A stretch of DNA of 31,922 nt from Flavobacteriaceae bacterium (GCA_030834365.1 JAURFJ010000003.1:1-31922), one strand, 5' to 3'; shown: positions 1 to 8,286, counted from the stretch's first letter. Numbers and translations are program-made. Notes: generated from the letters alone by a model not told the origin.

Positions 1-126
1 AGTTTCGGAGAGAGTATCATTAGTTATGATGCAAGTAGCAAAGGAGCCTCTAACTATCTCGGGCTTGCTCATGAAGTATTGAAGCGCAAAGCGCAAGAGC
101 CCACAAAAAAGAAGAAGACCAACTAG
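1..126 (+). CDS. parA: Chromosome-partitioning ATPase ParA, C-terminal end (partial)
   Basis: Only the last 41 codons are present; the gene begins before the window. The readable tail contains FGESIISYDASSKGASNYLGL followed shortly by a lysine-rich end. This matches the conserved C-terminal segment of chromosomal ParA/Soj ATPases, where a phenylalanine-glycine-[E/K] turn precedes a final helix. The stop codon TAG lies 3 nt before the ATG of parB, the usual parA-parB order. ParA binds DNA non-specifically in its ATP form and moves ParB-parS complexes during segregation. The Walker motifs are outside the window, so the call rests on the tail and on the neighbour. Confidence 0.85.
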   Translation, partial: SFGESIISYDASSKGASNYLGLAHEVLKRKAQEPTKKKKTN

Positions 127-129
127 CTC

Positions 130-1014
130 ATGGCTAAACAGAAAAAACAAGTTTTAGGACGAGGAATTTCGGCTCTGCTAAAAGACCCCGAAAGCGGCAT
201 TAAAATGACCGAAGGTGGCTCTCTAATGGCCCTAATTGCCCCTGCGCTCATAGAAGTAAACCCTTTTCAGCCTCGAACTTCATTTGACGAAGGAGCCCTC
301 GAAGAGTTGGCACAATCAATCAAGCAACTGGGCATCATTCAACCGATCACGGTTAGAAGACTCGAGAACGGCGTGTTTCAACTGGTATCAGGAGAACGGC
401 GTTTGCGGGCAGCCCTAAGAGCTGAGCTCAAAGAGGTTCCGGCCTACATTCGCGAGGCCAACGATCAAGAATCATTGGAGATGGCACTCGTGGAGAATAT
501 TCAGCGCCAAGAACTGGATCCTATCGAAATTGCTTTATCGTACCAGCGACTGATAGATGAAATTCAGCTTACTCAAGAAAATCTGAGTAAGCGCGTAGGT
601 AAAGAGCGTTCTACCATCACTAACTATTTACGGCTGTTAAAGCTTCACCCCCAGGTTCAAGACGCCTTAAAGAATAAATCGATCAGCATGGGCCATGGAA
701 GAACCATAATGTCTTTAGAGCGCGCTTCTGATCAATTGAGCCTACTTGGAGAGGTGCTCAGCAAAGGATTGTCAGTAAGAGCCACCGAAAACAGAGCCCG
801 CGTATTGCTCGGGGCTTCGGCCAGGCCTTCTTCTGCACAAAACTCATCAAAGGGCATGAGTAAGAAAGCAGAAGCGGCTTTAGCTCAGTTAAAAGAACTT
901 AGCGGAAAAGAGGTGAGCGCCGAACTGCGCTCAGACGGATCGGGAATATTGAAATTTCCTTTTGATTCGGAAAAAGATTTACTGAAACTAAAAAAAGCAC
1001 TCATTGGTGAATAG
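130..1014 (+). CDS. parB: Chromosome-partitioning protein ParB (CTPase clamp, parS-binding)
   Basis: 294 aa, a normal length for chromosomal ParB/Spo0J. The N-terminus has the LGRGISALL motif (residues 9-17) that contacts and stimulates ParA. The ParB/Srx CTP-binding domain follows, with GERRLRAA (88-95) and ENIQRQ (122-127), then a helix-turn-helix around 147-170 that recognises parS. The C-terminal part (about 245-294) is the dimerisation region. ParB loads at parS sites near the origin and slides as a CTP-dependent clamp. The gene follows parA after 3 nt and overlaps the next gene by 8 nt, so it is probably co-transcribed with both. I found no convincing parS site in this window. Confidence 0.96.
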   Translation: MAKQKKQVLGRGISALLKDPESGIKMTEGGSLMALIAPALIEVNPFQPRTSFDEGALEELAQSIKQLGIIQPITVRRLENGVFQLVSGERRLRAALRAELKEVPAYIREANDQESLEMALVENIQRQELDPIEIALSYQRLIDEIQLTQENLSKRVGKERSTITNYLRLLKLHPQVQDALKNKSISMGHGRTIMSLERASDQLSLLGEVLSKGLSVRATENRARVLLGASARPSSAQNSSKGMSKKAEAALAQLKELSGKEVSAELRSDGSGILKFPFDSEKDLLKLKKALIGE

Positions 1015-1612
1015 GATTTTAGTGCTGCTGTTAGCTCTTCTTTTCGTTCACAGTGCTTTTGCGCAACAACTACCCGAGTCCGAGACCAGAGAAGATAAGC
1101 GCATTCAGCGGGTACAGCAGCGCCTAGAGCGTGCAAGAGATCCGTTGGCCGCCTCTAAGGCCACCTTTTATTCTGCCGCCTTTCCGGGCCTTGGTCAATT
1201 TTACAACAGGCGTTATTGGAAGGTTCCGCTGGCCTGGGCCGCTGTAGGTACCGGTATCTTTGTGTATCAATTCAATCAAACCCAATACTTGAGGTATAGA
1301 GACGCATTTAAATTGCGCAACGCCGGTTTCACTACCGATGAGTTCTACGACATCAACGGTGACGGCATTGGCCCCGATGTTTCGAACAGCGCTCTAGAAC
1401 AGGCCCAAAAAGGCTCGCAAAGCCAGCGCGACTCATCTGTACTTATAGCCATTGGTCTTTACCTCTTAAATGTTATAGACGCGAGCGTTGATGCGCACTT
1501 AAAGCCATTCAACGTCACTGAAGATCTGAGTATAAAAATGAATCCGGTTATCCAACCCCTCTCTATTGGGCCCGGAACTGAAACGGGAATAAAACTGACT
1601 ATTACACTATGA
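1007..1612 (+). CDS. DUF5683 membrane protein, function unknown
   Basis: 201 aa from the GTG at 1007, which overlaps the end of parB by 8 nt; a TTG at 1004 is the alternative start. The N-terminus is a signal peptide or first membrane segment (hydrophobic LVLLLALLFVHSAFA, then QQ). A conserved-looking core reads FPGLGQFYNRRYWKVPLAW (about residues 58-76), followed by a hydrophobic stretch. A second hydrophobic stretch near 143-160 precedes VDAHLKPFNV. This pattern matches the DUF5683 family, which I know mainly from Bacteroidota, where it often sits between parB and dapB. Its biochemical role is not known to me. The ATGA overlap with dapB (4 nt) implies translational coupling. I infer an envelope role from its location in the membrane and its neighbours. 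Confidence 0.85.
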   Translation: MNRILVLLLALLFVHSAFAQQLPESETREDKRIQRVQQRLERARDPLAASKATFYSAAFPGLGQFYNRRYWKVPLAWAAVGTGIFVYQFNQTQYLRYRDAFKLRNAGFTTDEFYDINGDGIGPDVSNSALEQAQKGSQSQRDSSVLIAIGLYLLNVIDASVDAHLKPFNVTEDLSIKMNPVIQPLSIGPGTETGIKLTITL

Positions 1613-2310
1613 GTTCAATAGCTATTTTGGGATACGGAAAAATGGGTAAGCGCATTGAAGAACTTGCACTCCAGCGCAAGCATAATGTAGTGCTGTGCAC
1701 CAATGACACGCCCAAAGACATTCCATCAACTGTTGAGGTAATTATCAACTTCAGCACTCCAGACTCGGCATTCGATCTCATAAACTTGGGGTTATCAAAA
1801 GGGGTACCTGTAGTGTGCGGCACAACAGGCTGGCTTGATCGCTTATCAGAGGTCGAAGAACTGGCCCAAGAGCATCAAACGGCTTTCTTGTACTCGAGCA
1901 ACTTCAGTCTAGGGGTTAATCTTTTTTTTGAGTTGAACCACAAACTTGCTGAACTGATGGCCAAACATGATCAGTATGCCGTTTCTATAGAAGAAACGCA
2001 CCACATCCAAAAACTAGATGCACCGAGCGGAACAGCTATAACACTGGCTGAAGCGCATATATCTTCTCGAAATTTTAAGGGCTATTCAGATGAGCCGAAG
2101 TCTGGTTTTCTACCTATCAATTCAACGCGTGAAGGTCAAGTTCCGGGTACACATGTCGTGCACTACACCAGTGCCATTGACCAAATCTCACTCACACACC
2201 AGGCCTTTAACCGCGACGGATTTGCGCTTGGAGCACTCATAGCAGCCGAATGGATCATCGGGAAAAAGGGTATTTTTAGCCTGTCAGACGTCTTAAACCT
2301 GAATGCATGA
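1609..2310 (+). CDS. dapB: 4-hydroxy-tetrahydrodipicolinate reductase DapB
   Basis: 233 aa. It catalyses the NAD(P)H-dependent reduction in the diaminopimelate/lysine pathway, which feeds peptidoglycan cross-linking. The dinucleotide-binding loop is GYGKMGK (residues 8-14), followed by VVCGTTGW (68-75). The catalytic and substrate-binding signature runs from EETHHIQKLDAPSGTA (128-143), with the conserved HH, Lys135 and DAPSGTA. The length is at the short end for DapB, as is common in Bacteroidota. The start codon overlaps the previous stop (ATGA) and its own stop overlaps the lepB start (ATGA), so expression is probably coupled to both. The cytoplasmic location follows from the lack of a signal peptide. 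Confidence 0.96.
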   Translation: MSSIAILGYGKMGKRIEELALQRKHNVVLCTNDTPKDIPSTVEVIINFSTPDSAFDLINLGLSKGVPVVCGTTGWLDRLSEVEELAQEHQTAFLYSSNFSLGVNLFFELNHKLAELMAKHDQYAVSIEETHHIQKLDAPSGTAITLAEAHISSRNFKGYSDEPKSGFLPINSTREGQVPGTHVVHYTSAIDQISLTHQAFNRDGFALGALIAAEWIIGKKGIFSLSDVLNLNA

Positions 2311-4001
2311 ATAGTCTAGAATGGTTGATCTCCCTTAGTGCATTTCACTTGGTCTATGCTACACTCTACTCATTGTTTTTCAAAAAGGAGGGCATAGCCA
2401 CCTACAAAGCATTCATTCCCTTTTACAATAGCATACTCGTGCTTAGGGTACTCGATAGACCCTGGTGGTGGCTTTTATTGTTTTGCTTACCCATCATTAA
2501 TCTGGTAATGTTTCCGGTGTTGTGGATAGATCTCTTATATGCCTACAAACGACCAAAGCCGATAGAGCACTTATTAACGCTAATCAGCTTAGGCCTCTAT
2601 TTATTTACTCTTGGGCTTGACTCAAAGACCTCTAGAGACGAGGACAGGCTTCGTCCCGAGAAAACGAAAATAGGCGAATGGGTCTCCTCTATCGTATTTG
2701 CCATTGTGGCAGCCACCCTAGTGCACACCTATTTCATGCAGCCCTATGCCATTCCTACACCATCGCTTGAGCGTACACTTCGAGTAGGCGACTTTCTTCT
2801 AGTAAGCAAATTTCATTACGGTGCGCGCATACCCACTACAGCAATTGCCGCTCCAATGGTGCACGATACACTTCCCATATTAAAGGTGAAGTCCTATTTA
2901 AAAACACCTCAGCTTCCTTATTTTCGATTACCCGGATTTGCCACAGTTAAGAGGAATGATCTGGTCGTATTCAATTGGCCGGCCGATACGGTACGTCAAT
3001 TTTTTGTCAAAGAAGCCGGAGTTAAGAAGCCCATCGATAAAAAGTCGAATTACGTAAAGCGCTGTGTAGGCACACCCGGAGACACGCTTGAAGTCAGAGA
3101 CGGATTTGTGTACATCAATGGTAAACGACTTCAACTCGACAGTCGAGCTAAACCCATGTATAACCACAAGGTCTACGCCTCTAGTGGGGTCTCTTCGCGC
3201 CTTTTGGCTGAGGCAGATGCCTCTGATTATGCGCGTGTATTTATGGCGTCTAGTCTGAATCAAACTCAATACAATGCGCTTATTCCGCACCTCATTGGAG
3301 CGAATCAGCTCGAAGACGGCACTTTAGAGCTATACACCTCCGAAGACGGTATACCTCTAGATCTCCTAAGAAGCCAACGCATTGCCCTTAAAGAAGTACT
3401 AAAAACCGAACAGCTGGTTAACCTAACCCTCGATAAGGCAGATTGGCTTAGAACAGATGAGCGCATCGACAGCGTAATTATGGATATTAACCCAAAGGGT
3501 GTATCAGGGTATAATATATTTCCGAATCATCCAGATTATTCGTGGAATGAAGACAATTTCGGGCCCGTTTACCTACCGAAAGCTGGTGAAACCATTGAGT
3601 TAACCCCCTCAAATCTTCCGTTATTCAAGCGTATCATTACCGAATACGAGGGGCATCAGTTAAGCGTATCTGATGGATCAATCTACATAAACAATGAACC
3701 CGCCAGCGCCTATACCTTTAAGCAAGGCTATTACTGGATGATGGGAGACAACAGAGATCGATCTGAAGACAGCCGAAGCTGGGGTCATGTTCCCGAAAAC
3801 CACATTTTGGGAAAACCGGTTTTCATTTGGATGAGCTGGGATAATTTCGACAAGGGTATTTTCTCAATGAAGCCGCGATGGGACCGATTCTTTACTACCG
3901 TTAAAGGAGAAGGCGAACCCATTTCTTACCGCTATGTATTTGTAGGGCTTTTAGCCCTCTACTTTAGCTACCGTTTTTGGCGTAAACGAAAAAAGGCGTG
4001 A
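2307..4001 (+). CDS. lepB: Signal peptidase I LepB, long Bacteroidota form
   Basis: 564 aa, roughly twice the length of typical LepB. The N-terminal 110 residues are hydrophobic (segments near 5-25, 38-80 and 88-104) and resemble a DUF5684-like membrane region. A further transmembrane helix (about 125-141) leads to the catalytic region. The nucleophile is Ser153 in AIPTPSLERTL, and the general base is Lys251 in NYVKRCVGTPGD. The C-terminal signature MMGDNRDRSEDSRSWGHVP starts near residue 477. The roughly 170 residues between the Lys box and this signature (about 270-440) are an insertion of unknown role. A final hydrophobic helix lies near 543-558. It removes signal peptides from secreted proteins at the inner membrane. 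It overlaps dapB and the WbqC-like gene by 4 nt each. Confidence 0.95.
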   Translation: MNSLEWLISLSAFHLVYATLYSLFFKKEGIATYKAFIPFYNSILVLRVLDRPWWWLLLFCLPIINLVMFPVLWIDLLYAYKRPKPIEHLLTLISLGLYLFTLGLDSKTSRDEDRLRPEKTKIGEWVSSIVFAIVAATLVHTYFMQPYAIPTPSLERTLRVGDFLLVSKFHYGARIPTTAIAAPMVHDTLPILKVKSYLKTPQLPYFRLPGFATVKRNDLVVFNWPADTVRQFFVKEAGVKKPIDKKSNYVKRCVGTPGDTLEVRDGFVYINGKRLQLDSRAKPMYNHKVYASSGVSSRLLAEADASDYARVFMASSLNQTQYNALIPHLIGANQLEDGTLELYTSEDGIPLDLLRSQRIALKEVLKTEQLVNLTLDKADWLRTDERIDSVIMDINPKGVSGYNIFPNHPDYSWNEDNFGPVYLPKAGETIELTPSNLPLFKRIITEYEGHQLSVSDGSIYINNEPASAYTFKQGYYWMMGDNRDRSEDSRSWGHVPENHILGKPVFIWMSWDNFDKGIFSMKPRWDRFFTTVKGEGEPISYRYVFVGLLALYFSYRFWRKRKKA

Positions 4002-4642
4002 TTAAAAGCGTTATTCTTCACCCCACCTACTTTAGCACTAGTGTTCAATTGGCGGCACTTGTTCAATTTGAAGGAAAAGTAGTTTGGGAGGTTTGCGACA
4101 ATTTTCAAAAGCAAACCTATAGAAACCGCACCTTCATTGTCACCGATAAAGGAAAACTTCTACTTAGCATACCTATACAGCATCAGGGCGAAGGTAGAAG
4201 GTTGACTAGATCGGTAGTTTCAGATCCAAGCGAGCGGTGGAATGAGTTGCATTGGAAGTCTATAGTGACCGCCTACCGCTCTTCTCCCTTTTTCGAGTTC
4301 TATGAAGCCGAACTTCAACCCCTGTTTAGTAAAAGTGAAGTGAATCTGTTGGATCACTGCATTCTGACCTCTGAATTTCTATGCACTGCATTGGGTATTT
4401 CGCATTCGGTCATGCGAACCCTAAGTTTCCAAAAGCACTACTCCGAGGTTGAGATCGCAGATCTGAGAGAAATAGTCAATGCCAAAGAATCTGTGGCGGT
4501 ACACCACCCACCCTATCCTCAAGTTTTTGACGCGACTCAGCCGTTTTTTGAAGGAGCCTCTGCACTCGATCTGCTTTTTAACCTAGGCCCAAAAGAAACT
4601 CGAACCTACCTGGAAGACTTAGATATTAGCTGCCTTTTTTAA
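3998..4642 (+). CDS. WbqC-like family protein
   Basis: 214 aa from a GTG start that overlaps the lepB stop by 4 nt (GTGA). The sequence has the WbqC-family pattern: an early LHPTYFS motif (usually QPxYFP), a YRNRTFI box (about 41-47), the strand LLLSIPI, then WNELHWKSIVTAYRSSPFFE (residues 81-100). The family is associated with polysaccharide and O-antigen loci, but no enzymatic activity is firmly established to my knowledge. Here it ends an operon of partition and envelope genes rather than a sugar cluster. Its last 17 nt overlap the end of the convergent rhomboid gene, so no separate terminator fits between them. Confidence 0.85.
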   Translation: MIKSVILHPTYFSTSVQLAALVQFEGKVVWEVCDNFQKQTYRNRTFIVTDKGKLLLSIPIQHQGEGRRLTRSVVSDPSERWNELHWKSIVTAYRSSPFFEFYEAELQPLFSKSEVNLLDHCILTSEFLCTALGISHSVMRTLSFQKHYSEVEIADLREIVNAKESVAVHHPPYPQVFDATQPFFEGASALDLLFNLGPKETRTYLEDLDISCLF

Positions 4643-5480
4643 AGAGAAACGCCTTTTCGTCAGCTGAGAGGCTGTCGTACCCAGATGCACTTATCTTGTC
4701 AAGAATGGCGTCGATGCGCTCTTGATCAGTAGGTGGTTTACTCTTTTTTAATGACGTAGAAGCCCCTTTGTGAACCGTAAACGAAAAGGGAGGCTTGCGC
4801 GGCCTAGAGGAAGTTGCAGAAGAACTGTTCAGGAGTCGACTGACAAGGCGTTGAAAACCTTCAGTCACATCGTTGCCTTTGAGTAGTTGTGAGGCCGAAA
4901 AAAAGCCTATACCCGCCCCGGTTAGGTGAGCCAGCCTACCTCCGAAATTAACTCCTGAGGTGAGCTGTAAGAGGTCAATAAGCACAAAAAATACACCTAG
5001 ATGCCACAGCTTGAGTCTAAAGAAAAGTAGCTGAACCGGTTGATTAGGGCTATAGGTTGCCATGAAAATTAAGACAGCCATTACTCCAGCCGACGATCCT
5101 ACCACCGCCGAGTTAATGACGCTAAATGAAGGTATCACGTTGTAAGCAGCGAGATAGGTTAGACCCGCGAATACAACCCCTAGCAAAAACAAGGTAAAAA
5201 GCCGCTCAAAATCGAAGAAATTCAAGAAAAACTGTCCGGCATAATAAAGCCAAAGCATATTGAAAATGAGGTGCCAAATGTCGTGGTGTAAGAAAGCATA
5301 AGTCACCAAAGACCAGGGTTTAAAAAGAAAGGCGCTAAGCGACGAAGAGAGTTCAAAATAGGTGTGTAAAGAGATGCCTGTTAAACTCAGAATTCCGAAA
5401 ATAGCGAACAAAGCCACCTGAACGGCGATCAGCCGCTCAAGTCTGCTTAGCAATGCCCACTTTAATCTGAGCTTACCCAT
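4626..5480 (-). CDS. Rhomboid-family membrane protein, second of a tandem pair, with C-terminal extension
   Basis: 284 aa, with about six hydrophobic segments between residues 18 and 200. The rhomboid features are HHDIWHLIFNMLWLY (65-79), the serine loop VVGSSAGVMAV (126-136) and GGRLAHLTGAGIGF (180-193). Ser130 and His185 are in place for the catalytic dyad. However, the residue after the serine is Ala rather than the canonical Gly of GxSG, and the HxGG turn reads HLTG. A soluble tail follows: a basic Ser/Pro-rich linker and a short conserved-looking end (about 250-284, ERIDAILDKISASGYDSL). The ATG directly follows the stop of the upstream rhomboid gene. It may be an active intramembrane protease or a degenerate copy. 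Confidence 0.88.
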   Translation of the reverse strand: MGKLRLKWALLSRLERLIAVQVALFAIFGILSLTGISLHTYFELSSSLSAFLFKPWSLVTYAFLHHDIWHLIFNMLWLYYAGQFFLNFFDFERLFTLFLLGVVFAGLTYLAAYNVIPSFSVINSAVVGSSAGVMAVLIFMATYSPNQPVQLLFFRLKLWHLGVFFVLIDLLQLTSGVNFGGRLAHLTGAGIGFFSASQLLKGNDVTEGFQRLVSRLLNSSSATSSRPRKPPFSFTVHKGASTSLKKSKPPTDQERIDAILDKISASGYDSLSADEKAFLFKKGS

Positions 5481-6224
5481 TTAATCCCATCGGTTATTGT
5501 CAAAAGAATTCCGCCTCCAATACCACATCATGATAAATCCAATTAAGGCGCCACCAATATGCGCAAAATGAGCCACACCTGTGTTTTGGTTGGTTATTCC
5601 AAAGTACAGATCTCCTAAAACGATTAAGGGTACAAAATACTTCGCCTTAATCGGAAAAGGGAAAAAGAGCAACATGAGTCGTGCCTCAGAATACATAAAT
5701 GCAAAGGCCACCAAAACCCCGTAAACGGCCCCCGAAGCTCCAACCGCTGGAATATAAAAAGAACTCTTGAGCTGTTCGGCCACCTCTATGGGCACGTATT
5801 GGGCCAAATACGAGGTGTTTAACGATTTTCCAGAGCTCAGCACATCAATCAAATCTAGGCGCGAGACTCCGGCCGCTACAAGCTGATCGACTGCGTCGTT
5901 AAAGAAATAATAGTTGACCCCTGTGTGCAAAAAAGCTGCACCCAAGCCAGCCGAAAAGTAAAAGAATAAGAACTTATCACGACCCCAAATGCGCTCTAAG
6001 GGAGAACCAAAAGCCACCAAGGCGTACATGTTAAAAAGTATATGAGCGAATCCGCCGTGCATAAACATGTGGCTGATAAACTGCCAGAACCCAAATCTCG
6101 GATTCTCCATAAACCACAGCGAAAACCAAGAATACATCAGATCTCCAAGCGAAAGCGTGGCCACGAACATCAGTATGTTGGCGATAAGAATTCCCTTTAC
6201 GGCTTGGGGAAGCTGTTGAAACAT
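5481..6224 (-). CDS. Rhomboid family intramembrane serine protease
   Basis: 247 aa, with six or more transmembrane segments. It carries the complete rhomboid signature: SHMFMHGGFAHILFNMYAL (51-69) with His61 and Asn65, the GASG box (162-165) with nucleophile Ser164, and AHFAHIGGALIGF with catalytic His222. A loop of about 60 residues (105-160) separates the third helix from the catalytic loop; I recall this from other Bacteroidota rhomboids. Rhomboids cleave transmembrane substrates within the bilayer; the substrate here is unknown. It starts 2 nt after the mutL stop and abuts the second rhomboid gene, so all three probably share a transcript. Confidence 0.93.
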   Translation of the reverse strand: MFQQLPQAVKGILIANILMFVATLSLGDLMYSWFSLWFMENPRFGFWQFISHMFMHGGFAHILFNMYALVAFGSPLERIWGRDKFLFFYFSAGLGAAFLHTGVNYYFFNDAVDQLVAAGVSRLDLIDVLSSGKSLNTSYLAQYVPIEVAEQLKSSFYIPAVGASGAVYGVLVAFAFMYSEARLMLLFFPFPIKAKYFVPLIVLGDLYFGITNQNTGVAHFAHIGGALIGFIMMWYWRRNSFDNNRWD

Positions 6225-6226
6225 GT

Positions 6227-7999
6227 TTAATGCAATTTTTGAATGATTTCTGCCTCTTGTACAGTTACAAAGATACGCTTGTTAAACGGAGATAAGTAAG
6301 GCTCCTTGCAGCGGCTTAGATCGGTGATTAATTCTGTTATGGCCTCTGCGGACAGGGCGACCCCCTTTTTCACAGCGCTGTGTTTAGCGAGCACCTTCGC
6401 AGCCATATCAGCAGTTGAATAAGAAAGCACCGAAGAGAGCGACTCTGCCTCTTCGATCAATCGTTTAAACACCGAACCGCTTTCATTGGGCGGAAAAAAC
6501 TCTGGAACTCCCTTTATAATCAACGATTCGGCTGATCGTTCAAATTCAAATCCTAGATCGATCAAGTGGGACTCTATAGTCTCAAACAAGACCCATTCTT
6601 GGGGCTGAAGCGCAATAGATTCTTGAAAAAGCAGCTGCTGACTACCAATGTGTTCAACCGTCATTTTCTTTAAAAAAGCCTCATACAAAACACGCTGATG
6701 CGCTCGGTACTGGTCAATCACGAGTAGCTTATCTGCACTGGAGACCACAATAAACTTGTTGGCCCACTGAAAGGTTTTTAGCGAATCTAGGTTCCACAAA
6801 TCTTCTTTAACTGCTGTTTGGCCATCAATTCGGATCTGTTGGGCGTCTGTCTCAACGTATAACTCGCTAAACGATTCTTGCTGTTGCACCTCAGGCTTAA
6901 ACGGATTAAAGGTAGACGACACCTTAATTCTAGGTGCTTTAGCCTCCGAGACGTGCTGCTCATAAGAGGGCGTGAATATCGGGTTCAGCTCAAAATCGAT
7001 TGGTGCATTGATTTGGTATCGTCCGAGACTGTGCCGAACCGCCGCCCTTAAAACAGAAAAAACGTGGTACTCATCATCCAATTTTATCTCGGTCTTGGTG
7101 GGGTGAATATTGACATCAATGGCCGCCTTATCAATATCAATTTCTATAAAGTAACCCGGATGATGCCCCGACAAAAGCAAGCCCTCAAATGCCTCTAAAA
7201 CCGCTTTGTGCAAGTAAGGGCTCCTTATAAAGCGCTTGTTGATAAAGAAAAATTGTTCTCCCCTAGTTTTCTTAGCATACTCAGGCTTGATGACATAACC
7301 TGACAATTCGAATCGCTCTGTTTGCTCTTTAACCGGAACCAAGCGGTCTGCGTATTTCGAACCAAAAATGTGCACAATGCGCTGGTGACGGGATCCAACG
7401 GGTAAATCATACAACACAGCTTCGTTATGAAAGCACTGAAAGTGAATGTTTTCGTGTAAAAGCGCCACTCGATGAAATTCATCGAGGCAATGCTTTAATT
7501 CAACGGCTTCTGATTTTAAAAAATTCTTACGAGCCGGAATAGTGAAAAAAAGGTGACTTACGCTCACTGATGTTCCGGTCGAGAAGGCCGTTTCTTCAAA
7601 CAATTCTCGTTTTCCAGCGCGCATCCGAATAGCGAAAGCTGTAGGTTCATCTGCTGTCTTCGAAACCAGCACAACATCTGAAACTGCGGCTATACTGGCC
7701 AGGGCTTCACCTCGAAATCCCTTTGTAGCTAATCGAAAGAGGTCGTCTGCACTTTTTAGTTTGGACGTCGCATGACGTTCAAAAGCTAAGGCCAGTTGAG
7801 AAGAGTGAATACCCAAACCGTTATCAATTACACTGACCAATGCAATTCCGCCCGAACGGAGCCTGAGTTCGACTCGAGTGGCCTGGGCGTCTACAGCATT
7901 CTCTAATAGCTCTTTGACCACAGATGAAGGCCTTTGAACAACTTCACCAGCAGCAATCTGATTCGCAACATGTTCAGGAAGCTTAATGATTTCAACCAT
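6227..7999 (-). CDS. mutL: DNA mismatch repair protein MutL
   Basis: 590 aa from the ATG at 7999. A longer reading from 8026 adds nine residues outside the family, and MVEIIKLPEHVANQIAAGEV is the normal MutL beginning. The GHKL ATPase motifs are present: VKELLENAVDA (N-box), VIDNGLGI (DxGxG), TKGFRGEALASIAAV and SGTSVSVSHLFFTIPARKNF-like segments. PEYAKKTRGEQFFFINKRF-type and VDVNIHPTKTEIK-type features mark the transducer domain. The C-terminal endonuclease motif normally DQHAxxE(x4)E reads DQYRAHQRVLYE (429-440), so His and the first Glu are changed. The usual CPHGRP box is CKEPYLSP (about 565). The start overlaps the upstream 96-aa gene by 8 nt. Confidence 0.96.
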   Translation of the reverse strand: MVEIIKLPEHVANQIAAGEVVQRPSSVVKELLENAVDAQATRVELRLRSGGIALVSVIDNGLGIHSSQLALAFERHATSKLKSADDLFRLATKGFRGEALASIAAVSDVVLVSKTADEPTAFAIRMRAGKRELFEETAFSTGTSVSVSHLFFTIPARKNFLKSEAVELKHCLDEFHRVALLHENIHFQCFHNEAVLYDLPVGSRHQRIVHIFGSKYADRLVPVKEQTERFELSGYVIKPEYAKKTRGEQFFFINKRFIRSPYLHKAVLEAFEGLLLSGHHPGYFIEIDIDKAAIDVNIHPTKTEIKLDDEYHVFSVLRAAVRHSLGRYQINAPIDFELNPIFTPSYEQHVSEAKAPRIKVSSTFNPFKPEVQQQESFSELYVETDAQQIRIDGQTAVKEDLWNLDSLKTFQWANKFIVVSSADKLLVIDQYRAHQRVLYEAFLKKMTVEHIGSQQLLFQESIALQPQEWVLFETIESHLIDLGFEFERSAESLIIKGVPEFFPPNESGSVFKRLIEEAESLSSVLSYSTADMAAKVLAKHSAVKKGVALSAEAITELITDLSRCKEPYLSPFNKRIFVTVQEAEIIQKLH

Positions 8000-8282
8000 G
8001 GCTTGCAAAGAATACCCCAAGATCAAAGCCCATTATCCAGAAAAAAATGAAAAACAGAATGGCGGCGATGATGAGTACATTCCGAGTGCTTTTTTGTGAC
8101 GATTGGCGATCAGATAAGTCTTCCAATGCCCAAAGCACCTTATTCTTTAGCCCCCTGGTCTGATGTGCCGTCGAACGAAATTCGTCAAAGCGGTGTTCTA
8201 TCTTATAAGGAGATTGTTTTCCCTTGTAGTAACGGGGAGTATACTCAAACTTTTTGTTGGATTTCATTCGCAGAAAGGCCAT
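7992..8282 (-). CDS. Small tail-anchored membrane protein of unknown function
   Basis: 96 aa. The first 70 residues are soluble and basic-aromatic, with KKFEYTPRYYKGKQSPYKIE (10-29) and a second patch FDEFRSTA. A single hydrophobic helix near the end (about 69-85, VLIIAAILFFIFFWIMGF) suggests a C-terminal membrane anchor. I recall relatives in Flavobacteriia, sometimes labelled riboflavin synthase subunit beta because they sit beside ribH. Nothing in this protein looks like a riboflavin enzyme. It lies between ribH and mutL on the same strand and overlaps mutL by 8 nt. Met6 (8267) is an alternative start. I do not assign a function. Confidence 0.78.
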   Translation of the reverse strand: MAFLRMKSNKKFEYTPRYYKGKQSPYKIEHRFDEFRSTAHQTRGLKNKVLWALEDLSDRQSSQKSTRNVLIIAAILFFIFFWIMGFDLGVFFASHG

Positions 8283-8286
8283 GGAA

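Noticed and set aside
2928..3290. 120-aa open frame on the minus strand inside lepB.
   Set aside because: It has no recognisable domain, and the opposite frame is a clear LepB; it is a shadow frame.
8000..8026. Longer MutL start at 8026.
   Set aside because: It adds nine residues not found in MutL and increases the overlap with the upstream gene; the ATG at 7999 gives the family N-terminus.
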